A stretch of 64,000 nucleotides of DNA from Bdellovibrionales bacterium GWA2_49_15 (GTDB lineage: Bacteria > Bdellovibrionota > Bacteriovoracia > Bacteriovoracales > Bacteriovoracaceae). The notes below the pieces were generated by a model. The model worked only from the letters and a program-made list of their open reading frames with translations, did no database searches and had not been told where the DNA came from. How positions within the stretch are numbered: the first letter of the stretch is position 1; every line of letters starts with the position of its first letter. Positions 52,260-61,345 of the stretch are shown here, in pieces. Where the stretch lies: contig MEPP01000031.1 of the NCBI GenBank assembly GCA_001769855.1, positions 237,407 through 301,406 on the forward strand, written 5' to 3'. Made by a program: the position numbers and the translations under genes.

Positions 52260-52491
52260 ATGCTAAAGATTATGCAACAAATCCTTCCCATATGAAATAG
52301 AAAGATGGCGCAGTAAAAATCACCTTCTAAGATGGGGCGCGTCATTGGCAGGAATTTGAAAAAAGTTTTTTGTTCGACTTTTGTTTCATCGGTTTTACTT
52401 CCCACTCTGTCTTTCAATCCTTCACTATTTCAATTCATTCTGAAATTAGGTAAGCTGATTTTCAGTTTTATTCCATCTCGGGAGTCCGCCT

Positions 52492-52923
52492 ATGAAAAAA
52501 TATCTCAGCTTTATTGTCCTCGCAGGCCTGCTCATTTCCTGCTCCAGCGTGCGCATGAAGTATGACGGGGATTTCAAAACGAATGACGGACGATCAGGAA
52601 AATATGTTTACGAACGTTCCTACGAGGTAAAGACGCTGCGACTCTGGTGCATTATCACCGGGATCGTCTATGGTGGGGCGTGCTGGGGGTATCTGGTGCT
52701 TCCAACGACCGATATGAAGCACACATTCAACAAGCATGCAGAAATAAGACTACTTGAACTCGCTAAGGCCCAAAGCGTAATATTATATCCTGAAAACTCC
52801 AACTTCCTTAGCTGGGGTGAGGGAGCAGAGTCTGAGCAAGTCACTCTCTACGGCAATGCTGTCACAACCCCGGCACCAACAAACAAACCGCAGCCATCCA
52901 ATTCTGTCGAATTTATTAGATGA
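52492..52923 (+). CDS. Small lipoprotein of unknown function
   Basis: The lipobox (LLISC, Cys17) after MKKYLSFIVLAG marks a lipoprotein. The mature part has one hydrophobic stretch (RLWCIITGIVYGGACWGYLVLP) with two Cys, then a helical region and a Pro/Thr tail. GGGAG lies nine bases before ATG. The ATG of the following hydrolase overlaps its stop by four bases, so the two lipoproteins are translated together. Confidence 0.7.
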   Translation: MKKYLSFIVLAGLLISCSSVRMKYDGDFKTNDGRSGKYVYERSYEVKTLRLWCIITGIVYGGACWGYLVLPTTDMKHTFNKHAEIRLLELAKAQSVILYPENSNFLSWGEGAESEQVTLYGNAVTTPAPTNKPQPSNSVEFIR

Positions 52924-53771
52924 AAATATTTATACCATTATACTTTTGTATCGCGCTTTTTTCTGGCTGTTCATCCGTTTTTTATTATCCAGATCGTTAT
53001 CTCTATATCACCCCAGAGAAGGCAGGAGTCACGGGCGAAGATATCTGGTTTACCTCGAAAGATGGCACCAAACTCAATGCCTGGGCCACGACATCACCGG
53101 AAATCAATCCAGACCAGGGAGTGGTCGTGCAGTTTCATGGCAATGCCCAAAATCTATCTTCTCACTTTGCCAACCTCGCCTGGCTAACTAAGTACGGATA
53201 TCGCCTCTTCACCTTTGACTATCGTGGCTATGGCAAAAGCGAGGGCAAGGCCAATCCTCAAGGTCTCATTGATGATGGCATCGCGGCTCTGGATTATGCC
53301 TGGAAAAATTATTTCCTCCCCCTTCGGGAAAAAAATAAGAAAGCGCGTTTCATTATCTTTGGACAAAGTCTAGGAGGGGTCGTTGCCGCGCAGGCGATTT
53401 CCCGATGGGAGCAGCGAAATAATGTCACTCTTCTGGTGCTTGAAGGCACTTTTTCCAGCTATCGCAAGTTGGCCTTTAATAAGCTCGCTTCTCATTGGCT
53501 CACCTGGATCTTTTCCCCCATCGCCTGGGCCATTGTCCACGAATCAACGGCTTCTCGTTATGTGCTGCCGGACATGAATTATGTTCCGGTTCTTCTCATT
53601 CACGGAACCGCAGATCACATTATCCCTATCGCTTTTGGCAAAGATATTTACCAGATGCTTCCCGAGGGAAAAAAAGATTTTTGGCCGGTGGAAGGAGCTG
53701 ATCACCTAGAAACTTACCACCACAGTCCGGAGTATAAAGAAAAGTTGGTGGCATTTATTCAGAAACTCTAG
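52920..53771 (+). CDS. Alpha/beta hydrolase lipoprotein
   Basis: A lipobox (ALFSGC, Cys17) anchors an alpha/beta hydrolase: oxyanion strand VVVQFHGNAQNLSSH, nucleophile elbow GQSLGG, acid in IHGTADHIIP and His in GADHLETY. The architecture resembles ABHD13/bem46-like esterases. A substrate cannot be named. It probably acts in the periplasm, anchored to a membrane. The gene overlaps the small lipoprotein upstream by four bases. IS630 debris begins about 110 bases downstream. Confidence 0.88.
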   Translation: MKIFIPLYFCIALFSGCSSVFYYPDRYLYITPEKAGVTGEDIWFTSKDGTKLNAWATTSPEINPDQGVVVQFHGNAQNLSSHFANLAWLTKYGYRLFTFDYRGYGKSEGKANPQGLIDDGIAALDYAWKNYFLPLREKNKKARFIIFGQSLGGVVAAQAISRWEQRNNVTLLVLEGTFSSYRKLAFNKLASHWLTWIFSPIAWAIVHESTASRYVLPDMNYVPVLLIHGTADHIIPIAFGKDIYQMLPEGKKDFWPVEGADHLETYHHSPEYKEKLVAFIQKL

Positions 53772-53884
53772 GTTGTTTTAGAAAGTCCAACCGTGCGCAA
53801 CTTGATTTTGAAACAAGGGACCTTGCTGAAAGCCAAGTTGAATGTAAAATTAGAAAAACGTAAACAAGTGACCTTCTAATTTCA

Positions 53885-54227
53885 GTGAATCGATTTCGTT
53901 CACAAAATTGCGCCGTGGATACTGAAAATCTTGACGTCATTACCCGAACCTGACTGGGTAAATACCGAAGCCATCTACTCGCTATTAAAGGCAATCTTGG
54001 ACAAAAATGAAAATTCTGGCAATCGCGAAAAAATTTATCTCGTACTGGATAATGCCAGATACAACTGCTCTGTGAAGGTTAAAGAGTTGGCAAAGGAGCT
54101 TAAGATTGTATTGGTCTATCTGCTACCGTATTCACTGAACTTGAATCCAATTGAGCGATTATGCAAATTTTTTAAGAAGAAAGCGATGTACAACAAATAC
54201 TATGAAAATTTTAACGAATTTTCTTAA
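53885..54227 (+). pseudogene. IS630-family transposase remnant with frameshift
   Basis: The first frame (53885-53953) ends in AVDTENLDVITRT and stops; the next frame continues PEPDWVNTEAIYSLLKA, then LVLDNARYN (second catalytic Asp) and LNPIERLCKFFKKKAMYNKYYE (catalytic Glu). Together they form the C-terminal half of an IS630 DDE transposase, joined across a frameshift near 53941-53952. The N-terminal DNA-binding half and first Asp are gone. No terminal inverted repeats were seen. It marks the left edge of an AT-rich island. Confidence 0.8.
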
Positions 54228-54367
54228 GCGGCATCAAGTTTTCCGCAAGCACAGAGATGAACTGAGTACGTTGTTGACAGGTAATTTTCAAGCCCGAAAA
54301 ATCATGGCAGCCAAAAAGGCCTAGGGACGAAATTATGGCAATGTAGTACACCATTTTTACTTTTAAA

Positions 54368-56248
54368 TTAGTAATAGACGAGGATTCCAAGAGAAATCTT
54401 CTCCTGGCCATAAACTGTTTTCATGGCTTCGAGTTTCGTTGTAAACGAACTAAAATTGGTCTGTAACTCAAGCTTGTAAAGGGATTTGAATTGTGGATTT
54501 TCCAAGTATTGCAGATACTCCCAGCTAAGCATCGCCTTAATTTCCTTAGTGAACTCAAACAGTGCACCTATATTCGGTCCTAAACCTAACTGATAGTAAG
54601 AATGATCGCTATTTTTTTCAGTCAATGCAATATCGCTTTTTAAGATGGCAAAAAAGATAAAATTATCTTTCAGGGAAAGACTGCTTCCAGCGCCGGCTTC
54701 AATTCCAAAACGTTTGCAGGAAAAACACTGATTGGACATAATGTCGCTGATTCCGAAATTCAGAGTCCAGGAAATATTTTCCTGAACTCGGGTAAGGGGA
54801 TTCAAAGAGAGAATATCAAAAAATGAAAAACTTTCTAAATCCGCTTTTTTTGATTTTAAATTATAGCCGGCCTTAGTGTGAAAAATGTGTACGCGCGATA
54901 GCGGGGCATAACCGATATCAGAATCAAGAATATCGTGTAGGGCAAACCGAAAATCGAAACTCAGGAGAGTTTGGTGGGAATCATTTCGCTGTCCAAAGAT
55001 TCCCACTCGCTGCGGCGAATGAGAATGGTGAGGAGCGTGTATGGGTGCATTCGCGAATTGTGCGGGGAGACTGATCTGCTCGAGCTTGCTCCTGGTCAGA
55101 AGAATTTTTTGTTTTTTTGAAAGCACAGATGGATTTTCCTTTAAAACATCCTCAGCAAAGCTGTAATCAAAATAATCAATCAATCCGTCGAGAATTTTAA
55201 CTTGCGATTTCTCAGACAAGTCACTTCTGTTCAAAAGCAATTCTGGTTTATTGCTTTTCACAATTTCCCAGAATGCTTCTTTCTCGGTCGGGTCCAATCC
55301 GTGGAACTTCTGATAATATTTTCTTTGAATTGAAGGTCTAAAGCTGAATTTATAGACCGCCTTTTCATGATAGAGCGCCTTGATCGTTTCAGCAGGGATT
55401 ACATAATAATAAAACTGATCCACCAGTTTGAGTCGCGGGGCTGCAGCCTCAATCAACGCTAGTATATGGTATGCACAATTTTCTGTCAGAAAATAGTAAT
55501 CGAAGTAAATCTCTCCCATCTCCCAGATATGATCAATCGCACGTTGTACTTCTTCCAAGGTCAAATCAAGATCATAATTCCATAAGTCGCGAGACTCAAA
55601 ATCATTATATTCACGAACTTTGTAATAATAGGGAATGGCAGTAAACATTCCCTTGAAATAGCCGCCCAGCCCACCTAAGGCATACCATAGAGGGTTCGAA
55701 CTAAAATTTGTAGCTCCGTAATTAATTCCATAGTCCAGAAGTTCAATTTTATCTTCAGTTTCTTTGTTATCTTTTTCCTCCTGTTTATACGTGCTGATTT
55801 TCAAAAGCGTATGACCGAATACTGAAGCGGGATTATTCAGATGAAAGGAGCTGAAAACTACACTTAGGCTTTGTGCTGAGGTTTTCTCTAAGAATTTCTG
55901 ATATTCAACACATTTTTTGAGCTGCGAATTTGCAACGTCGAATTGCAAAATACCATTAAGCCACTTATAGCGTGCAGGAAATCGGCAGATGATATGTTGA
56001 TTTTGATTTTTGAATTCTTTTAGGGTAGAGAACAACTCCAGATAAGGATTTTCTTTTCCCTTTTTATTTAAAAAGAAGTTTTCGCTGTCGACTTCGCTAT
56101 CATACTTTCTGAAATGTAAAAGCCTATGCCACTGAATGTTCTGAGAAAGCCGGAGAATATCTGTATTAAGCTCTTCTGCTTTAGAACAAATCGGAACGAG
56201 CAAGATCAAGACCCAAAAAAATAAGGATAATGGCTTTTTGAGGATCAG
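54368..56248 (-). CDS. DUF4105 (Lnb N-terminal type) protein with outer-membrane barrel-like C-terminus
   Basis: CTG at 56248 is chosen: it overlaps the upstream DUF3015 stop as CTGA and gives a full signal peptide (MILKKPLSLFFWVLILLVP); a TTG 13 codons later would lack the charged start. The DUF4105 domain has its Cys-His motifs: NNPASVFGHTLLKI (His about 146) and LTENCAYHILAL (Cys about 258). From about residue 410 the sequence is alternating strands ending LGILVYY, as in outer-membrane barrels. Lnb-family members transfer acyl chains to lipoproteins; peptidase-like or transferase activity here is an inference. Last gene of a three-gene operon. Confidence 0.82.
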   Translation of the reverse strand: MILKKPLSLFFWVLILLVPICSKAEELNTDILRLSQNIQWHRLLHFRKYDSEVDSENFFLNKKGKENPYLELFSTLKEFKNQNQHIICRFPARYKWLNGILQFDVANSQLKKCVEYQKFLEKTSAQSLSVVFSSFHLNNPASVFGHTLLKISTYKQEEKDNKETEDKIELLDYGINYGATNFSSNPLWYALGGLGGYFKGMFTAIPYYYKVREYNDFESRDLWNYDLDLTLEEVQRAIDHIWEMGEIYFDYYFLTENCAYHILALIEAAAPRLKLVDQFYYYVIPAETIKALYHEKAVYKFSFRPSIQRKYYQKFHGLDPTEKEAFWEIVKSNKPELLLNRSDLSEKSQVKILDGLIDYFDYSFAEDVLKENPSVLSKKQKILLTRSKLEQISLPAQFANAPIHAPHHSHSPQRVGIFGQRNDSHQTLLSFDFRFALHDILDSDIGYAPLSRVHIFHTKAGYNLKSKKADLESFSFFDILSLNPLTRVQENISWTLNFGISDIMSNQCFSCKRFGIEAGAGSSLSLKDNFIFFAILKSDIALTEKNSDHSYYQLGLGPNIGALFEFTKEIKAMLSWEYLQYLENPQFKSLYKLELQTNFSSFTTKLEAMKTVYGQEKISLGILVYY

Positions 56249-56715
56249 ATAATTTCACATTTAGCTGAGCGGTTCTTGATTAGAATAGCCTCAATATTCT
56301 GGCCTATGAGTTGGGCATTTTTTTCTTGAATGAAAATGTTCCCGTAATTCTTTTTTAACATTAGGGAAAATTGAGTTTTATCGTTGCAACCGTAGATTGA
56401 TGAGAGAACAGTAATGGTTTCACCACTTCCCCGGGCTGCATCATTCTGTAGGGCAATTTTATTAGCTTCGATAAAATCGATGGCCTGGGCCGATCTATTG
56501 CTTCTATATCCGCAGTTGGAAGTGCCGGAGGTGATGGCGAAAGTCTGTGTTCCGGTCATGTTTGTCGTAATAGCTGCAACCTGGCTTCCATCCTTACCCA
56601 TTACCAGAGAACCCAATCCGCACCCACCAGCGCCATAGGGCTTGCCACTTTGCGCTGACGCCTCCATTGAGGATAATATCAGCAAACAAGAAGCACCCAG
56701 TAATATTTTTTTCAT
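56245..56715 (-). CDS. DUF3015-family exported protein
   Basis: A signal peptide (MKKILLGASCLLILSSMEASA) is followed by the DUF3015 pattern: YGAGGCGLGSLVMG, AITSGTSNCGY, DFIEANKIALQNDAARGSGETI, and YGNIF. Two or more disulfides are likely. AAAGGA precedes ATG. It ends overlapping the DUF4105 gene and follows a second DUF3015 gene by 14 bases, so the three are one operon. Function of the family is unknown. Confidence 0.88.
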   Translation of the reverse strand: MKKILLGASCLLILSSMEASAQSGKPYGAGGCGLGSLVMGKDGSQVAAITTNMTGTQTFAITSGTSNCGYRSNRSAQAIDFIEANKIALQNDAARGSGETITVLSSIYGCNDKTQFSLMLKKNYGNIFIQEKNAQLIGQNIEAILIKNRSAKCEII

Positions 56716-56729
56716 GCTGAATCCTTTGA

Positions 56730-57506
56730 TTAGATAGTTACTTTTGCCAGTGAGGAATTTTCCTGGAGCACACGTAAAATTCTACCACTGACTTGTTTAG
56801 AGTCGCGGTCAGTATCGACAAAGATTTTGCCATACTCTTTTTGAAGAATTCTGGTGAAGTTCTCGTGGTTCTGACAAGAGACAATTTTGCATAAGCTGGC
56901 AAGAGTTTCACCCTGTCTTTTGGCAATATCGTTTTCTAGTGTTGTCATGTTCATGGAAACAAAAATCTCAACCTTCTTTTCTACAGATGACTGAGAACCT
57001 ATACTGACATCACAGTTTGAAGTACCACTGCTCACGCCAAAGGTATTATTGGAATACGTATTATTGGTTGTAGCGGCAAAAATCTGAACCATGCCGTCTT
57101 TATCGCCGAAAATAATCGAGCCCAACCCGCATCCGGCATCACCGTAGCCTGCGCCGGTATATCGGTCGTGCAGTGATTCTTTCTTGGTCGTTTTAATCGA
57201 TTTGTTGGTTCCTTCTTTAGCATTGAAAAGATCTTCAGATTCATCCCTATGAACTTTCTGCCCTTTTTCAATTTTTATATCGCCCTCAACTCTGGCCAAG
57301 GCGGAACTCTTTCCAATTTTGGTCACTATACCTTTGGTTGGGGCAACGTTATCATTGACTATCTCAACCGTTTCACCAATCGCAATATTATCTATTCCTT
57401 CGAGCGAGAAAAGAACTTGATCTCCACGTACTTCAAGAACTTCGCCGGCAGTGGCAAAACCGATTACAAAAATAAAAACTCCGATGCGGAAAGCAATTGT
57501 GCGCAT
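56730..57506 (-). CDS. DUF3015-family exported protein with N-terminal beta domain
   Basis: After a signal peptide (MRTIAFRIGVFIFVIGFATA) residues 20-90 form a small strand-rich domain (EVLEVRGDQVLFSLEG; GETVEIVNDN; GIVTKIGKSSALARVEG) like SH3/FlgT-C-type modules. A charged linker leads to a DUF3015 domain from about 115 (AGYGDAGCGLGSIIFG, GVSSGTSNCDVS, NMTTLENDIAKRQGETL, YGKIF). The added N-terminal module distinguishes it from its neighbour. It is first in the DUF3015-DUF3015-DUF4105 operon; AGGG precedes the ATG. Confidence 0.85.
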   Translation of the reverse strand: MRTIAFRIGVFIFVIGFATAGEVLEVRGDQVLFSLEGIDNIAIGETVEIVNDNVAPTKGIVTKIGKSSALARVEGDIKIEKGQKVHRDESEDLFNAKEGTNKSIKTTKKESLHDRYTGAGYGDAGCGLGSIIFGDKDGMVQIFAATTNNTYSNNTFGVSSGTSNCDVSIGSQSSVEKKVEIFVSMNMTTLENDIAKRQGETLASLCKIVSCQNHENFTRILQKEYGKIFVDTDRDSKQVSGRILRVLQENSSLAKVTI

Positions 57507-57777
57507 AAATTAACCCTATTATTTGCAATCACTATATTAGGGAGTTGTAAATTATGCAATCAACTTTTTAAGCATAAAAGCATAAAGAATCCACAAATAT
57601 TTGGGACTAAATTAGTTGCCCCTGATGGCCGGTCAAAACACGCCACCTCTGGCCCGCCCAATACTCGAAGCATTATGAAAGGCTAAATTACACCTATAAT
57701 TTCGTAGTTCCAAAGCCAAGAAGTCCACAGGACATTTACTTTCTCTTGTCGCCATTCTGGCAAACAAGGGAGAAGGA

Positions 57778-58040
57778 GTGAATGTCTTGAAAGCGCACGA
57801 GAAGGAACAAGTGTTGACATTGTTTCGGGCAGGTCTTTCTGCGCGTGAGATTCATCGCTGGATGGTTTTTGACCGTACCACGGTTGCCAGATATGCCCGC
57901 GAAGCAGGCCTATGGCCTGAGCATCCAAAACCGGCCAGCCTGCCGGAGGTGGCCACCGGGACAAACACCTTCGGCCTGTGAATTCCATCGCGATTGGATT
58001 GAAGAACAAGTCAGACTGGGTCGCAACGCTTTACGCGAAA
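57778..58040 (+). pseudogene. IS21-family istA remnant with frameshift
   Basis: The frame from 57778 reads KAHEKEQVLTLFRAGLSARE and DRTTVARYAREAGLW, the helix-turn-helix start of IstA. It ends at 57981; the shifted frame continues SACEFHRDWIEEQVRLGRNA before homology stops near 58040, just short of the next gene's end. The DDE domain and istB are missing. The GC-rich codons contrast with the AT-rich surroundings. A GC-rich patch at about 57610-57665 may be another end of the element, but I could not confirm an inverted repeat. Confidence 0.8.
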
Positions 58041-58050
58041 AGCATTGTAT

Positions 58051-59880
58051 TTAAAAATAATAATAGATTGCTGACTGTAATTGATAGACCTCTCCGATTC
58101 TTTGACTTGTCTTATACTGCACATCAAACTCAAGCGTATATTTGCTTGACACATGGAAGAGTAGTTGAGCTTGAAGCATCAAATTTTTCATCTCAAATTG
58201 CCCGTATGCCGGCCTCGCCTGTAGCACAACTCTACCTATATCGAATGAATCAATGATCCCGAGAATTTTAAGACCATGGTCCAACTCGAAATGATCATTA
58301 ATATTGCCAATTCTCATTATCTCGTCAAAAGAAAACCATACCCCGTAACCACCGTTAAAGATTTTCCCTAGACCAATTGATAAATTATTCTCGTTGTATA
58401 GACAGGATGAGCAGGGGGAAACATCATTTGACTTTATAGCGACATCAATTCCCCAGCTTGGCGAGCGGTTAAACATTTCCCAACTAGTGTATTTTTTCAG
58501 GGAAAATATTTGAAGATGGTCTAAGCTGACTCTTTCCTTCGCAAAAACCTTAAACTCGCCATTCAAGATGTTAATTTCCGAATATTGTAAATATCCTTGA
58601 ATACGGTCTTTAAGATCGTGTATCGCAGGTCGAAACCCTACTGAAGCAAACTCCCGCAATTTATTATGCTTCCCAACACCAAATTTAAATCTGCGTGGTG
58701 GATTGGCTTCATGTGGATAGTCTTTGACCGCGACACCGCTCTCTCTTGCTTCCTTGCTGGGATGTTTCGACCTCGCAATGAGCAAACTATCATAAACCTC
58801 GCTCTGCACAGGTTCCAACTTACCGCCCTTTTGATGCCTTTCAAAATTGAGATAATCCATCCCTGTGTCCATTACCTCTACATCGTGAGTCGGTTGTGCC
58901 TTAAGTACCATATCCAGATCTCGCCTTTGCATCTCACTTAAACGGGAGTATTTCTGATTTCCCTTCGATGAGAGTGATGGATAATATCGTATTTGCTTCA
59001 CCATACCCGCAGACTGAACCATCCGCAGTGATTCCAGTGGGAGTACGAAGAAGGGAAGATTTGCAACTAAATTGCCGGCAGGTTTTACGACCTCAAGAAC
59101 ACGCAGCAGTATTTTTGCACAGTTCTCCGATAGAAATAAATAGTCAAACTGAGCATGATGAATCAGTTCCCACAAATGTCTTAACAACAATTCAACTTCT
59201 TCGTGATTCAGGTCGAGCTCATATTCCCACAAATCTCTAAATTCCATATTGCTATATTCATGAAATTTAAAATAGAAAGGATCGACGCTGAATTCACCAA
59301 CAAACCCCCCTCCCAATCCTTTTTGCACATACGAAAAAAAACCAACATCTTTCGGTACAAAGGCGGCATATCCGATAACCTTGTTAAGAAACAAAACTCG
59401 CTGGGCCGAGATCAAGCGCAAATATGTATGCCCCATGGCCGATGCAGGGTTCGACAGATATTGCGAGGCAAAGATAATGCTTACACCCTCGGCCTCAAAA
59501 CTTGCTACCCATGCCTCAACTTTGTCACAACGATACCTCCTGTAATCAACTCCGATTAACGAAGCAACGTACTGAAATCTCGCCGGAAATGCACAGATGA
59601 AATCTGTAATTTTTTTTGTTATCTCCATCGGAAATTCACGCAACGGCCGTAATAAATTTTTTGATTTCTCTAATTCCGAAAAAGGGTCAGTACGTCCTCT
59701 ATCAGATAAAAAATAGCTCTTCGTCGTTATTAAGCTGTGAAATTTATTGTCACCGGAACTTTCATAGTACATTAGCTTGAGCCAACGACTATCTTGTGCG
59801 GAAGCGGACTCGAAAAGACCCATAACAATAATAAAAATTGTTACAGCCCACTGTCTATAGTACACTTTACAATAAATCAT
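58051..59880 (-). CDS. Second DUF4105 protein with outer-membrane barrel-like C-terminus
   Basis: A signal peptide (MIYCKVYYRQWAVTIFIIVM, then ASAQ) leads to DUF4105 with the same motifs as the paralogue: LSNPASAMGHTYLRLI (His151), EYSNMEFRDLWEYELDL, and LSENCAKILLRVLE (Cys254). The C-terminal 230 residues are strand-rich (FASVGFRPAIHDLKDRIQGY; TLEFDVQYKTSQR) and end in IYYYF, a good barrel-assembly signal. Divergent from it, 44 bases away, starts the DUF3015-like gene. The 3' end abuts IS21 debris, which suggests rearrangement here. Confidence 0.82.
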   Translation of the reverse strand: MIYCKVYYRQWAVTIFIIVMGLFESASAQDSRWLKLMYYESSGDNKFHSLITTKSYFLSDRGRTDPFSELEKSKNLLRPLREFPMEITKKITDFICAFPARFQYVASLIGVDYRRYRCDKVEAWVASFEAEGVSIIFASQYLSNPASAMGHTYLRLISAQRVLFLNKVIGYAAFVPKDVGFFSYVQKGLGGGFVGEFSVDPFYFKFHEYSNMEFRDLWEYELDLNHEEVELLLRHLWELIHHAQFDYLFLSENCAKILLRVLEVVKPAGNLVANLPFFVLPLESLRMVQSAGMVKQIRYYPSLSSKGNQKYSRLSEMQRRDLDMVLKAQPTHDVEVMDTGMDYLNFERHQKGGKLEPVQSEVYDSLLIARSKHPSKEARESGVAVKDYPHEANPPRRFKFGVGKHNKLREFASVGFRPAIHDLKDRIQGYLQYSEINILNGEFKVFAKERVSLDHLQIFSLKKYTSWEMFNRSPSWGIDVAIKSNDVSPCSSCLYNENNLSIGLGKIFNGGYGVWFSFDEIMRIGNINDHFELDHGLKILGIIDSFDIGRVVLQARPAYGQFEMKNLMLQAQLLFHVSSKYTLEFDVQYKTSQRIGEVYQLQSAIYYYF

Positions 59881-59924
59881 GAATATACTTTATAACACTT
59901 GTCATTCTTTAAGGAGCGTTGCTT

Positions 59925-60515
59925 ATGTTATTTTTCTTCAAAATCATCGCTATCGCTTACTTCACCCTGGGGGTTGTCCATGCTCTCGATTCTCAGAAAT
60001 GCAGCAAAATGCTGAACAATGGCATGTGGAAAACTTATCGGTATGGCGGAGTAGGTGAAGCGTACCATAATGCCGTAACGCAAGGAACCAAGAAAGATGG
60101 CTTATTTAAAACATCTTCCCAATCAAGCACGACAGAACCAACTACAGCGTCTACAGATACGAAATACACCTCAAACATTTCCACGAGTCAGACACAGTCA
60201 ACCTCATCATGGGGGGATTGCTCACTTTTTGCTTTGCAGATCCAGTTGCGCGAAGAAAGAATGATTTACATTGCACAAAATTTAGATGAACTTAAAATTG
60301 AGATGACCAGAGGGGAAGGAGAGCATTTAAAAGTTTTAACGTTCTACTCTGCCTGTGAAAAAGATGCCTATCCTTCGATCGCATCCTATATAAAGCAAGA
60401 TTATGAAAAATTCGCCGGAATGACTACAAGAGATGATATTATCTTTTTTGCAAGTCACTTGGATCACTTCATTAAAAATTCACATCCTCTAAAATCAAAA
60501 TGTTATGTCTTATAG
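59925..60515 (+). CDS. Divergent DUF3015-like exported protein
   Basis: AAGGAG eight bases before the ATG fixes the start and a signal peptide (MLFFFKIIAIAYFTLGVVHA) follows. A Ser/Thr-rich linker (about 60-95) leads to a region with the DUF3015 layout: STSQTQSTSSWGDCSLFALQ, RMIYIAQNLDELKIEMTRGEGEHLKVL, ACEKD and IKQDYEKFAG. Similarity is by pattern, not close identity. It is probably the partner of the divergent DUF4105 protein. Its last 11 bases overlap the following barrel gene. Confidence 0.65.
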   Translation: MLFFFKIIAIAYFTLGVVHALDSQKCSKMLNNGMWKTYRYGGVGEAYHNAVTQGTKKDGLFKTSSQSSTTEPTTASTDTKYTSNISTSQTQSTSSWGDCSLFALQIQLREERMIYIAQNLDELKIEMTRGEGEHLKVLTFYSACEKDAYPSIASYIKQDYEKFAGMTTRDDIIFFASHLDHFIKNSHPLKSKCYVL

Positions 60516-61185
60516 ATATAGATACTTTTTTGCATTACCCTTGTTGCTCATGCTACCCACGATCTGCTTTCCCATAGGGTTTAGCGCTGGTGGAGGCCCC
60601 GCAGTATTTAGCAATTACACTTCCGGAATAAAGGATGAGCAAAGTGGACATGCTGCGATCAGAACTTACGGTGGGGCAGGGATAGATCTTGAGGCAACTG
60701 CTGAGGCATTTTGGCGATTACGCGTAGTTGGGGGTTTTGGGTATCTCGGGGAGTCAGCCAAAGTTCAATATAAATACACCGACCCCGCCAATGCTCTTGA
60801 AACTGGTCAGATGGATAACTTAAGTGCCGAATTGCTCCACCTTCAGTTTCGTCTCGGCTTACGATGGGATTTTATACGGATTGGTCCAATTGCAATATTT
60901 TTCGGAGGCGGCGGAGCAATCGATGCGATCTCGTTCACTTATGATGAAGTGGAATATCGAAGCGCGAATGGCCAGAGTGATCGCGGCTTTAAACAAGGTG
61001 GAGATTCAGCAGATGTAACTGGAACTTATGGAGACTTTGGTATTGAGGCAAGAGGCAAGGAAATGGGGTTTCGAATTAAGGCGCAATATTTTGATGGTAT
61101 GAGTTCTCCTGTCGATACTATTAATGGGCAGCGTTTTGATTACAAAAATAAACAAATTAGTGTCATTATCTTCCACTTGCTCTAG
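60505..61185 (+). CDS. Predicted small outer-membrane beta-barrel protein
   Basis: A signal peptide (MSYRYRYFFALPLLLMLPTICF) precedes about 200 residues of alternating strands with Gly and aromatic residues (GFSAGGGPAVFSNY; LLHLQFRLGLRWDFIRIGP; MGFRIKAQYFDGM) and the C-terminal strand KQISVIIFHLL. The size fits an eight-strand OmpX/OmpW-like barrel. It overlaps the DUF3015-like gene and therefore belongs to the same unit. Confidence 0.7.
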   Translation: MSYRYRYFFALPLLLMLPTICFPIGFSAGGGPAVFSNYTSGIKDEQSGHAAIRTYGGAGIDLEATAEAFWRLRVVGGFGYLGESAKVQYKYTDPANALETGQMDNLSAELLHLQFRLGLRWDFIRIGPIAIFFGGGGAIDAISFTYDEVEYRSANGQSDRGFKQGGDSADVTGTYGDFGIEARGKEMGFRIKAQYFDGMSSPVDTINGQRFDYKNKQISVIIFHLL

Positions 61186-61286
61186 CTGCGTCCCTCTACG
61201 TCCCTGCGATAAATTATACCTCCGACACCTCAGTCTTATCTATGCCTAAGTCACAGAATACGCTCATGTATTGGAACCCCGGCATT

Positions 61287-61335
61287 CACGACCAGACGAC
61301 AGTATATATAATGTATATACTGTCGTCTGGTCGTG
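61287..61335. promoter_or_regulatory. 22-bp-arm perfect palindrome over the mazE promoter
   Basis: Positions 61287-61308 and 61314-61335 are exact inverted repeats of 22 bases around five bases. A perfect TATAAT (61307-61312) sits at the centre, with a weak -35 (TTCACG, 61285). mazEF operons are autoregulated through palindromes over their promoter, so this is most simply the operator of the decayed module. As RNA it would fold into a long hairpin. Confidence 0.7.
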
Positions 61336-61345
61336 AGGAATTTAC

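Noticed and set aside
57610-57665. GC-rich patch as an IS21 terminal repeat
   Set aside because: It looks foreign, but I could not find a matching inverted end, so it is only mentioned with the istA remnant.
57249-57686. 145-codon plus-strand frame opposite the DUF3015 gene
   Set aside because: Its first half is antisense to a real gene and the second half covers AT-rich intergenic DNA; no ribosome site or homology.
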